From Candidatus Zophobacter franzmannii (GTDB taxonomy: Bacteria > Cloacimonadota > Cloacimonadia > Cloacimonadales > JAFGVF01): DNA of 6,123 nucleotides. The notes under the pieces were generated by a model that did no database searches, was not told the origin of the DNA, and saw only the letters and a list, made by a program, of their open reading frames with translations. The translations under genes and the position numbers were made by a program. The stretch covers positions 1-6,123 of the forward strand of contig JAVCCX010000427.1 in NCBI GenBank assembly GCA_030765245.1, read 5' to 3'. Positions 1 to 6,101 of the stretch are shown here, piece by piece; position 1 is the stretch's first letter; the number at the start of each line of letters is the position of its first letter.

Positions 1-141
1 ATAATTGTTATGATATATATTCTGAATCTCAATTGCTGAATAACTTCCTCTAAACCAGATGTCATTTTTTAACTTGAAACCTTCTGCGTGGAGAATTCCA
101 AGGCTCACAAGAATTAAGAGTAATGTAATGATATATTTCAT
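1..141 (-). CDS. exported protein of unknown function, N-terminal 47 codons only (runs off the window)
   Basis: I read an open frame from ATG at 141 to the window edge without a stop. The first 19 residues form a textbook Sec signal peptide: MKY, a hydrophobic run (IITLLLILVSLGIL), then an LHA cleavage site before EGFKLKND. The visible mature part (EGFKLKNDIWFRGSYSAIEI, then QNIYHNNY) matches no family I can name. The start is well supported: an AGGAG at 147-151 sits 5 nt upstream and overlaps the stop codon of the tetR-type gene, only 8 bp separating the genes. The two are therefore very likely co-transcribed and translationally coupled. In such TetR-led operons the next gene is often an envelope or efflux component such as a TolC-like or periplasmic adaptor protein, but nothing visible confirms that, so the function stays open. 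Confidence 0.8.
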   Translation of the reverse strand, partial: MKYIITLLLILVSLGILHAEGFKLKNDIWFRGSYSAIEIQNIYHNNY

Positions 142-146
142 CCTAA

Positions 147-151
147 CTCCT
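147..151 (-). promoter_or_regulatory. ribosome binding site overlapping the upstream stop codon
   Basis: AGGAG lies 5 nt before the ATG at 141 and shares bases with the TAG stop of the regulator gene (150-152). The overlap suggests that ribosomes finishing the regulator initiate directly on the exported-protein gene. It also fixes the start of a gene of which only 47 codons are visible. Confidence 0.8.
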
Positions 152-830
152 ACTCCCCTAAAAAGCTGTTCAACAGTTCTTCATCCACAAGCTTTATACT
201 CCCATCAGGAGCCCCTAAGGTTCGCTCTATTAAGTGTTGATATGAGATGTAGCTCTTCATCACTTCAGCCATCATATTTGGATTGCTAAACATTTCACCC
301 TCTTCAAGCTGAGAGTGGATTGCCAATCCCTCCCCTGCAGCAAAAATCATAATTGCCGTCATCTGTGGGTTCTCGACTGTAAAGACACCCTCCTCGTTCC
401 CTTGAACAATTATCTTACTAAAGTCATTCTTCCAGAATTGCAAAAGAAGTCGGTTCATCTCTCTTAGAAGATAGGCATTATTCTCATTGTATATTACCTT
501 GGCAAAGAACATCAGCATGTCCTTCTGTTCCAACTTATGCTCTCCAATTGCAGTGAATACTCCATTCACTTTATCTATTGCTGTGAGCTTCTCATCATCT
601 ATTATCGCAAAAGCAGGCTTCACGACCTGTTCACTAATTCTCTTTATTACAGCAATCATCAGATCTCTTTTGGACTTGAAATAGTAATAGAAAGTCCCTT
701 TCGAAATACCATTCTCATCAATTATCATACTGACGGATGTGTTCTCATATCCCTCTGCCTGAAAAAGTGTCAGAGCTGTTGCAATAATCTCGTCAAACCG
801 TTCCTGATAATCTTTTGAAATTCGTGCCAT
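150..830 (-). CDS. TetR/AcrR-family transcriptional regulator
   Basis: This 226-residue protein is a normal-length TetR-family repressor. The N-terminal DNA-binding domain spans roughly residues 8-55. It has helix 1 (DEIIATALTLFQAEGYENTS), then the helix-turn-helix with the family signature ISKGTFYYYFKSKRDL at about 43-58, where the YYYF stretch is the hallmark of the recognition helix and its exit. Residues ~60-226 form the all-helical ligand-binding and dimerisation domain, which is variable in this family and does not reveal the inducer. The ATG at 830 has an AGGAG 5 nt upstream (836-840). Palindromic sequences at 857-890, just before the start, are likely its own operator, implying autoregulation. 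It is followed after 8 bp by an exported protein, its probable regulated partner. The family call is firm; ligand and targets are unknown. Confidence 0.95.
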   Translation of the reverse strand: MARISKDYQERFDEIIATALTLFQAEGYENTSVSMIIDENGISKGTFYYYFKSKRDLMIAVIKRISEQVVKPAFAIIDDEKLTAIDKVNGVFTAIGEHKLEQKDMLMFFAKVIYNENNAYLLREMNRLLLQFWKNDFSKIIVQGNEEGVFTVENPQMTAIMIFAAGEGLAIHSQLEEGEMFSNPNMMAEVMKSYISYQHLIERTLGAPDGSIKLVDEELLNSFLGE

Positions 831-856
831 TTCGTCTCCTAATAATCATTTATCCT

Positions 857-890
857 TATAGACCACCCGTCTATACCGACCGTCGGTCTA
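857..890 (-). promoter_or_regulatory. probable TetR-type operator: two adjoining palindromes
   Basis: Two inverted repeats abut 27-60 bp upstream of the regulator's start. The first is TATAGAC-CACCC-GTCTATA (857-875), a perfect 7-bp repeat with a 5-nt spacer. The second is ACCGAC-C-GTCGGT (875-887), a perfect 6-bp repeat around one base; an alternative reading is GACCG-T-CGGTC (878-888). The outer edges also match as TAGACC (859-864) and GGTCTA (885-890). Dyads of this size and GAC/GTC-type half-sites directly upstream of a tetR gene are the usual pattern for autoregulatory operators. The binding protein is inferred from position only. Confidence 0.65.
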
Positions 891-913
891 CACTTCTCTC
901 AAAGTTTGGTTTT

Positions 914-919
914 TGTCAA
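914..919 (-). promoter_or_regulatory. candidate -35 element for the tetR-type gene
   Basis: On the minus strand the hexamer reads TTGACA, an exact match to the sigma-70 -35 consensus, and lies upstream of the operator. No good -10 follows at 16-18 nt (GAAGTG or AAGTGT are poor matches). If it is used, polymerase would sit directly against the palindromes, which fits repression. The match could also be chance in AT-rich DNA. Confidence 0.3.
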
Positions 920-942
920 TTTAATTATTGGGGAAGGGGATT

Positions 943-1077
943 ACACGGGCAGACAGGGACTCACAGGGACAATCACGAAAAGACAAACACGGACATTCAA
1001 GGACGAACACTAATATGCACAGATTATTGGTCACTAATCTTGTCCGTGTATGTCCAAAAATGTCAGTGCTAGTCCGT
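943..1077. repeat. imperfect inverted repeat built from ~10-nt ACACGGACA-like units
   Basis: The left half (943-1010) is a run of degenerate units such as ACACGGGC, ACAGGGAC, ACAGGGAC, ACACGGAC and AAGGACGAACAC, spaced about 10 nt apart and almost free of T. The right half (1041-1077) holds the complementary units TGTCCGTG, TGTCC, TGTCAGTG and AGTCCGT. The best-paired core is 982-995 with 1041-1054 (13 of 14 positions, including a perfect ACACGGACA/TGTCCGTGT). It continues inward to AGATTA (1021-1026) and TAATCT (1035-1040) around an 8-nt loop, with 25 nt bulged out at 996-1020. As RNA or single-stranded DNA it would fold into a long irregular hairpin. It looks like an interspersed palindromic element, but copy number cannot be judged from one window. 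Confidence 0.7.
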
Positions 1078-1146
1078 CTCTTATGTTATCAGCAGGGACT
1101 TTTTGAATTTTAGATGAATCATTAGTTTTCTTCAATTCTCTATCAT

Positions 1147-1280
1147 TGCTCTATCACAATTCGGGACACTTTCCTGAGAGATTGGAATGACCCCTGACTG
1201 ATTCCTGTGTTGGAAGTCAAGTAATCGACAAGTTTTAGGCAGGGCTTGTAGCATTCTCTTATTGCTATTGTGATAGAGCA
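1147..1280. repeat. 134-bp segment bounded by perfect 14-bp inverted repeats
   Basis: TGCTCTATCACAAT at 1147-1160 is exactly the reverse complement of ATTGTGATAGAGCA at 1267-1280, with 106 bp between and no coding potential inside. Pairing stops sharply at both edges. Around the inverted cores there are also direct repeats: ATTCTCT and ATTGCT precede both arms (1135-1150 and 1253-1266), and TCGGGA follows both (1161-1166 and 1290-1295). The arrangement resembles a small non-autonomous mobile element or an invertible segment. I see no clear target-site duplication and no recombinase gene nearby, so its nature is undetermined. Confidence 0.6.
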
Positions 1281-1296
1281 TAAATAGACTCGGGAA

Positions 1297-1308
1297 TCCA
1301 TATATGGA
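1297..1308. repeat. 12-bp perfect palindrome
   Basis: TCCATATATGGA is its own reverse complement. It lies between the purB terminator and the 134-bp inverted-repeat segment. With an AT-rich centre it could be a binding site, but its position downstream of a terminator and distant from any start gives no role, and chance is possible. Confidence 0.35.
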
Positions 1309-1316
1309 AAATAAAA

Positions 1317-1354
1317 AAGGAGTCACAAATCCAATAACGGTTTCATGACTCCTT
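1317..1354 (-). terminator. intrinsic terminator of the lipoprotein-purB operon
   Basis: On the minus strand AAGGAGTCA (1354-1346) pairs perfectly with TGACTCCTT (1325-1317), a 9-bp stem. It is followed at once by a T-rich tail (TTTTATTTT, reading on from 1316). The 20-nt loop can pair further through CC and GG with flanking A/T pairs. The stem starts 19 nt after the purB stop codon, the usual distance for a rho-independent terminator. Confidence 0.85.
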
Positions 1355-1373
1355 AAGATTAATAATTAGTATT

Positions 1374-2669
1374 CTATAAAATCCCGCATCTCTGCATGAT
1401 GTAGTCAACATTTTCAAGATAACGGTCGTATGAGAATATCTCGTCTATCTCTGCTCTATCTAAGACATCTGTAATATCATTATCAGCGAGGACAAGTTCT
1501 TTGAAAGGCTGTTTAGTCTGCCAGCAGACAAGCGCATTCTTCTGAACCATTGCATATGCTTTTTCACGAGAGCAACCTTTATTAGCAAGGTGAAGCAGAA
1601 TAACCTGAGAGAAAACAAGTCCTTTAGTAAGTTCAAGGTTCTTCTTAATATTCTCAGGATAGATTGTGAGGTTATCTATAAGACGAGTCATCTTCTTCAG
1701 CATATAGTGCATAAGAATACTTGAATCCGGAAGGATAATTCTCTCAACCGAGCTATGACTTATATCGCGTTCATGCCAAAGGGCAATGTTTTCAAAAGCA
1801 GCAAGAGCATTTGTTCTCAGTAGTCTTGCAAGTCCACTCATCTGTTCACTTACAATTGGATTCTTCTTATGAGGCATTGCAGAGGAGCCTTTTTGACCCT
1901 TTGAGAAATTCTCTTCTGCTTCCAGAACCTCTGTTCTTTGCATATGACGAATCTCGATAGCGACTTTCTCTATCGTTGCGCCTGTGAGGGCTATAGCATT
2001 CATAAACTCTGAATGGCGGTCACGCTGTATCACCTGGGTTGATATATTCACAGGACGAAGTCCCATAAACTCACATGCCATCTCCTCAATCTTCGGTGAA
2101 AGATGGGCATAGTTACCTACAGCACCGGAGATCTGACCAACACTAACAGTTTCCAGTACAGCTTCCATTCGCTTGATATTGCGATTCATCTCATCATACC
2201 AGAGAGCAAATTTAAGTCCAAAAGAGGTTGGTTCTGCATGAATACCATGAGAACGACCGATGGACAGCGTGTCTTTATAAGCAATTGCCTTAGCCTTTAG
2301 TACAACAGTAAAAGCCTTCATCTCGGTAAGAATTAGCTCAGTAGCCTGCTTCATTTGAAGTGAGGAGGCAGTGTCCAAGACATCAGAGGAGGTCATACCA
2401 TAATGAATCCAGCGACTTGATGGTCCAACATACTCAGCAACATTAGTAAGGAAAGCGATAATATCATGCTTAGTAACAAGCTCAATCTCATCGACTCTCT
2501 CGACATTGAAGTCGGCTTTCTCTACAATATTCTTCAGGTCATCATCGGGAATAATCCCAGCTTTATTCATTGCTTTACAGGCTGCAATTTCCACATCCAG
2601 CCAGCATTGATAGCGGTTCTGCTGATTCCAGATGTCTCCCATCTCTTTAAGAGTATAGCGTTCAATCAT
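1374..2669 (-). CDS. purB: adenylosuccinate lyase
   Basis: PurB catalyses two fumarate-releasing steps of cytosolic purine synthesis: SAICAR to AICAR, and adenylosuccinate to AMP. At 431 residues it has the length of the compact Bacillus-type enzyme and aligns with it without gaps at the key sites. The N-terminus (MIERYTLKEMGDIW) is family-typical. KHDIIAF places the conserved His68, TSSDVLDTA (93-101) and GRSHGIHAEPTSFG (138-151) follow, with His141 the general acid. The superfamily signature GSSAMPHKKNP at 261-271 carries the catalytic serine at 262/263 on the flexible loop. All active-site residues I can check are present, so the enzyme should be functional. It starts 10 bp after the lipoprotein stop with an AAAGG (2677-2681) that overlaps that stop, suggesting translational coupling. 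A strong terminator follows. No other purine gene is visible in the window. Confidence 0.97.
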   Translation of the reverse strand: MIERYTLKEMGDIWNQQNRYQCWLDVEIAACKAMNKAGIIPDDDLKNIVEKADFNVERVDEIELVTKHDIIAFLTNVAEYVGPSSRWIHYGMTSSDVLDTASSLQMKQATELILTEMKAFTVVLKAKAIAYKDTLSIGRSHGIHAEPTSFGLKFALWYDEMNRNIKRMEAVLETVSVGQISGAVGNYAHLSPKIEEMACEFMGLRPVNISTQVIQRDRHSEFMNAIALTGATIEKVAIEIRHMQRTEVLEAEENFSKGQKGSSAMPHKKNPIVSEQMSGLARLLRTNALAAFENIALWHERDISHSSVERIILPDSSILMHYMLKKMTRLIDNLTIYPENIKKNLELTKGLVFSQVILLHLANKGCSREKAYAMVQKNALVCWQTKQPFKELVLADNDITDVLDRAEIDEIFSYDRYLENVDYIMQRCGIL

Positions 2670-2679
2670 AATTCTACCT

Positions 2680-3291
2680 TTATTGTTTTTTAAAATTATC
2701 TATGTCTAGAGTTAGCAACTTCTTACCATTATAGACGGCAAATATAGTCGAAGGCAAACCTTGCAGATCATACTCAAAATTGAGTCTTGCTTTCTCATCA
2801 AATCCGATGCTACTAATCTGCATCTTCTCGTTGAAGGCAAACTCTAAATCTTTTATCACAGCCTTCTTGTTGAGGATAATCTCTTCTGTCATTGGTAGCA
2901 GGTACTTGCTTATCGAGAGGTCAAAAGGCAATTCATCAATAGACATATTGCCCGGGATGCTATCAGAAAAACCTGCAAGCCCACTTGTGTCAATTGTAAG
3001 TGAATCTTCATAAACAACTTTTAGCAAAGGTTTAGGATTCAAGCCCATTAGACCTGCATTAAAAACTGTTAAATTGAACTTATCCCCGTCTTTATTTATG
3101 GCATAGTTCTTGCGGAAACTAAAAGCTTGATATGTAATCTCTACAATTCCGTCCATGTGAAAGCTATCCCAAAGTTTGAGATTATATTCTAACTCTTTTT
3201 TCTCAGAGCGAACTCCCGATTTGAAAACACTACATCCTGTTAGAACAAGAAGTATTACTAAAATCAATATTCCGCTGACTCTATTTTTCAT
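2680..3291 (-). CDS. outer-membrane lipoprotein, LolA/LolB-like fold suspected
   Basis: The 203-residue product starts with a lipoprotein signal peptide: MKNRVSG, a hydrophobic run, and the lipobox LTGC with Cys20 as the lipidated residue. Ser at +2 would direct it to the outer membrane by the E. coli sorting rule, which may not hold here. The rest (about 35-200) is rich in alternating beta segments: HMDGIVEITYQAFSFRKNYA, then KFNLTVFNAGLMGLNPKPLL, and near the C-terminus ARLNFEYDL and AVYNGKKLLTLDID. This order resembles LolB/LolA or DUF4292 half-barrel proteins, which handle lipoproteins or hydrophobic ligands; I infer this from pattern only. The ATG at 3291 has AGAGG (3299-3303) 7 nt upstream. 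It is the first gene of an apparent operon with purB. Function is unproven. Confidence 0.85.
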   Translation of the reverse strand: MKNRVSGILILVILLVLTGCSVFKSGVRSEKKELEYNLKLWDSFHMDGIVEITYQAFSFRKNYAINKDGDKFNLTVFNAGLMGLNPKPLLKVVYEDSLTIDTSGLAGFSDSIPGNMSIDELPFDLSISKYLLPMTEEIILNKKAVIKDLEFAFNEKMQISSIGFDEKARLNFEYDLQGLPSTIFAVYNGKKLLTLDIDNFKKQ

Positions 3292-3460
3292 ATTATTTCC
3301 TCTAGTTTAAGTACATTCATCGTAGAATATTTGTAAACAACTTTTAGATTTTAAATTTCTGCAATCTGCGAGTCATTGCACTTGGAGTGATTCCTAACAA
3401 TACGTAGCCTTGTTCCTATGAACTCCTAAATTTTAAGCTCTTTGTTGATCGGAGTAGTTT
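3292..3460. other. 169-bp intergenic region with weak hairpins; probable lipoprotein-purB promoter region
   Basis: This gap between the secreted-protein stop and the lipoprotein start should hold a terminator for one and a promoter for the other, but neither is clear. A perfect 6-bp hairpin, TGCAAT (3360-3365) with ATTGCA (3375-3380) around 9 nt, lacks a real T-run after it. ACTCC at 3422-3426 can pair with GGAGT at 3384-3388 (reinforced by AACAA 3396-3400 with TTGTT 3410-3414) or with GGAGT at 3451-3455, but not both. The part just upstream of the lipoprotein is AT-rich, without a convincing -35/-10 pair. No purine riboswitch motif is recognisable. Confidence 0.5.
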
Positions 3461-6091
3461 CTATTTCATCAATATCATCTTCTTAACTTGTGAATTCATC
3501 CCGGATTGCATTCTATAGAAGTAAACTCCACTTGGGACAATTGAACCATTAGAGTCCATCCCATTCCAGAGAACTGAGTGACTGCCTGCATTGAAAAGCG
3601 AATTAGCAATAGTCTTAACTTGTTGCCCCTTGATGTTAAAGATATCAATTTTTACATCTGTAGGAGTATCTATACTAAACTTGATGGTTGTTTCTGGGTT
3701 AAATGGATTTGGATAATTTCCAATCAAAGCCATACTCTGATTCGGAAGTGTATACTCATCAACACCCACAACTCCACCAATGTTTGAGAAACTGAAATCA
3801 TCTAACATCAGCATCATAGTTCCAGTTGAATTATGATTGATTCCAATCCGAATGGCCTGACCTTGATATTGATTCAGGCTATATGTGAAAGAAGTCCATT
3901 CCAGGGGAATCTCCACAGGCTCAACTCCTGTGATAATAGTAAAATCTTCCGGATTACTACCAGTGGTTGAAACGCCAATTTGAATCTCCTCCATACCATA
4001 CTGAATTGTGTTTGATCGGGCCATAAACCCAACAGTAACATCTTCATCTGAGAGTTGGATTTGTGGGGTAATCAACCAATTATCATTTTGAGCTCCTGCA
4101 CAACAGATACTAGAAGCAAATTTATCTCCACTATATGCAGCAAAGTTCGGTAGCGGTGGAGTAAACCCGGTCGAATTAAATATCATAAAAGAAAGTGCTT
4201 CACCTTCATGTGGAAAGTCTATCCAATTGCCAAAGGTATAAGTATTCTGACCATCTATATCAAGATTAGTCCAAAGTCCAAACTCTGTGCTGAAATCTTC
4301 ATATGTTTCGAAGGTATCTCCAAAGGTTGGAGCATCGAAGACTACTACAACTGAGTCACAGGGCCCAGATTCTGTGTCCGGCCAGATATTCTCACTTGTT
4401 ACTTTATACTCATAGGATTGACCCTGTACTAAATTCTCGGCATCATCTATATAGGTAGTATCTGTAACAATTTCAGTATTGATCAAGACATCATCCCGGT
4501 AGATATTGAAACCACTAAGGGTGCCCATAACTGTTTCAGTAAAGTCCCGAATCAAATGAGCTCCCTGGTAGACAACATTAACCTCTAAGTTTTGAGGTGG
4601 GGCAGGGATAAAAGGTTCCGGTGGAGTTTCACCAGATTGAACCCACAAAGTATATTCATCAACAATCCTATCTCTTGTTACATTAGGTGGATTATCTGCT
4701 CTTGCAATTCGTAAATAATAGAACCCTGAGTCGTAACAATCAGCAGCAAAACTGGGATTAACACCGTCCGTCCAACTGTTATCATCCCATACAAATACAT
4801 TGTTTTCATCCACAATTGCACCCACTTGAGTATAAGGTCCATATAAGTGTGCTGTCAAATCAACAGTGGAACCGTTTAGGTGCTCAGTATGTACTATAAT
4901 AGTTGCCGGAGCATTGTGCATGAAAACATACCAATCAATATCATCTATTGGAGCGATAACAGCTTCATGACCAGCATCGGAGTCTGATGGGATAGCAGAA
5001 GCAGAAGCAGATGTATTATTATTATCATTCAAGTATCCATAACCGTTTAGCTCTACCTCATAAGGCTCACCAATACCCACTTCATTTAAGGCAATATAAG
5101 CAACTTTATAACCGTCAGAGTTTGTTAGAAATACTATGGGGTAAACAGCATCGGAGCCTGCTAGAATAGTTAATGGATATGTGTAATTATCTGTAAGGAA
5201 AAATCTATTAGCATCATCTCCAATAACAGTAGGTGAGGCTGGAACAACCAAATCTGAAGCAGTAGGGTTATGAACTATTAAGTCGATTGTCTCGGAAGTA
5301 ACTCCGATCTGTACAGCATCAAAATCTATCAGTTCGGGTACTATAAAATGTCCAACAGCATCAGAAAGGTCCTCTTCAGAAAGGGCATAACTAAGTGCCA
5401 TTCCATTAACAACTTCATTACCAATACCATTATTCCGATATTGATGACCCTCAACACCTGTGATGCTTTCAATTCCGATACAACCGTCTCCCAACATTGA
5501 ATTGGGACCTGTGTCATTCATAGGATTCACATAGTTATCATATTGAATCTTGATTTTGCCATTCGGAAAGAGAATAAGCTGAATATCCATTCTTTCTGAG
5601 GTATCATCATAGTCATTCCATGATTCAACAGAATACACAAAGTTACCCTCCTCATCATTCCCATAGGAAACTTGAGAAGGTATAAATCCTGTCTGTAAAT
5701 CCATGGTGCAAAGAGCAATCACATTGTTTGGAGCTGACAAATCAGGAATCATCATTCCTGTAGCAGCTGTATGTGTTGAAATTGGATTTGTAAACTGGCA
5801 ATACCCATTTGTACCGAGATAAATCATATCATAGTCATTACCGAAGAAGGTGAAGTTAAAGCCGAGCTGTACTTGGGCATAACCGTCATCATCATCAGAG
5901 TTGGTAAAGTTCGGGATAATCGCATTAACTCCGAGATTTACCCACTCAAATGTTGGTTGATATACTAATGAATCGCTCTGCTCAACACTATTTGCGTAAT
6001 AGTAGCCACCATACATAATCCCATCACCACCGAAAGCTGTGAGTAGTGAAATAATAGTTGTTAAAAGTAATAATAAACTAATCTTTTTCAT
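3461..6091 (-). CDS. large secreted multidomain adhesin-like protein with type IX secretion sorting tail
   Basis: I place the start at ATG 6091 (876 residues), because GGAGG at 6097-6101 lies 5 nt upstream. The in-frame ATG at 6103 has that GGAGG inside its own reading frame. Domains in order: signal peptide MKKISLLLLLTTIISLLTAFG (about 1-21); a beta-rich nidogen-like module (~70-245, LGFNFTFFG, YLGTNGYCQF, LILFPNGKIKIQY); an ASH/'choice-of-anchor D' Ig-like domain (~247-350); a pre-peptidase C-terminal (PPC)-like beta-sandwich (~360-485, DDIDWYVF and GFYYLRIARAD); a fibronectin type III domain (~492-584, LSGFNIYRDDVLI and YEYKVTSEN); a cleaved-adhesin/'choice-of-anchor J' domain (~585-772, NDNWLITPQI, LDDFSF); and a sorting tail (~775-876, NYPNPFNPETTIKFSI, PSGVYFYR, basic KKMILMK end). 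Such tails direct export across the outer membrane by type IX secretion. I see no catalytic motif, so adhesion or substrate binding is inferred. It is probably a separate transcription unit; its promoter lies outside the window. Confidence 0.92.
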   Translation of the reverse strand: MKKISLLLLLTTIISLLTAFGGDGIMYGGYYYANSVEQSDSLVYQPTFEWVNLGVNAIIPNFTNSDDDDGYAQVQLGFNFTFFGNDYDMIYLGTNGYCQFTNPISTHTAATGMMIPDLSAPNNVIALCTMDLQTGFIPSQVSYGNDEEGNFVYSVESWNDYDDTSERMDIQLILFPNGKIKIQYDNYVNPMNDTGPNSMLGDGCIGIESITGVEGHQYRNNGIGNEVVNGMALSYALSEEDLSDAVGHFIVPELIDFDAVQIGVTSETIDLIVHNPTASDLVVPASPTVIGDDANRFFLTDNYTYPLTILAGSDAVYPIVFLTNSDGYKVAYIALNEVGIGEPYEVELNGYGYLNDNNNTSASASAIPSDSDAGHEAVIAPIDDIDWYVFMHNAPATIIVHTEHLNGSTVDLTAHLYGPYTQVGAIVDENNVFVWDDNSWTDGVNPSFAADCYDSGFYYLRIARADNPPNVTRDRIVDEYTLWVQSGETPPEPFIPAPPQNLEVNVVYQGAHLIRDFTETVMGTLSGFNIYRDDVLINTEIVTDTTYIDDAENLVQGQSYEYKVTSENIWPDTESGPCDSVVVVFDAPTFGDTFETYEDFSTEFGLWTNLDIDGQNTYTFGNWIDFPHEGEALSFMIFNSTGFTPPLPNFAAYSGDKFASSICCAGAQNDNWLITPQIQLSDEDVTVGFMARSNTIQYGMEEIQIGVSTTGSNPEDFTIITGVEPVEIPLEWTSFTYSLNQYQGQAIRIGINHNSTGTMMLMLDDFSFSNIGGVVGVDEYTLPNQSMALIGNYPNPFNPETTIKFSIDTPTDVKIDIFNIKGQQVKTIANSLFNAGSHSVLWNGMDSNGSIVPSGVYFYRMQSGMNSQVKKMILMK

Positions 6092-6096
6092 TTGGA

Positions 6097-6101
6097 CCTC
6101 C
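6097..6101 (-). promoter_or_regulatory. ribosome binding site that decides the start of the secreted protein
   Basis: GGAGG lies 5 nt before ATG 6091, the ideal spacing. A start at 6103 would put it inside codons 1-3 and add MEVQ before a signal peptide that already begins well with MKK. The shorter, 876-residue form is therefore preferred. Confidence 0.85.

Larger units (their letters stand above)
831..1373. other. 543-bp gene-free region between purB and the tetR-type gene
   Basis: I find no convincing coding sequence here on either strand; the short open frames lack ribosome binding sites and overlap repeats. Read right to left it contains the purB terminator (1317-1354), a 12-bp palindrome (1297-1308), a 134-bp segment with 14-bp inverted ends (1147-1280), an imperfect hairpin built from ~10-nt repeats (943-1077), a TTGACA box (914-919) and a double palindrome (857-890). 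It separates two transcription units that run in the same direction. About 80 bp (1078-1134 and the AT-rich stretch near 1355-1373) show nothing I can name. Confidence 0.75.

Noticed and set aside
59..289. Plus-strand 76-codon open frame at the left end
   Set aside because: It is antisense to the exported-protein start and the end of the tetR-type gene, both of which have good ribosome binding sites and recognisable protein features.
943..1077. Regularly spaced short repeats that could suggest a small CRISPR array
   Set aside because: Units are only ~8-10 nt and degenerate, there are no spacers of constant length, orientation reverses halfway, and no cas gene is present.
815..1113. Plus-strand open frames at 815-1072 and 928-1113
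   Set aside because: They run through the operator and the repeat hairpin, have repeat-derived low-quality sequence, and have no convincing ribosome binding site.
1132..1326. Minus-strand 64-codon open frame
   Set aside because: It begins at a GTG inside the purB terminator hairpin, has no Shine-Dalgarno, and crosses both arms of the 14-bp inverted repeat; its composition does not look protein-like.
3292..3460. Possible purine riboswitch ahead of the lipoprotein-purB operon
   Set aside because: I could not find the conserved purine-aptamer junction or paired loop motifs; only short unrelated hairpins are present.
5527..5718. Minus-strand 63-codon open frame inside the large secreted-protein gene
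   Set aside because: It lies wholly inside the well-supported coding frame in another phase and has no family resemblance.
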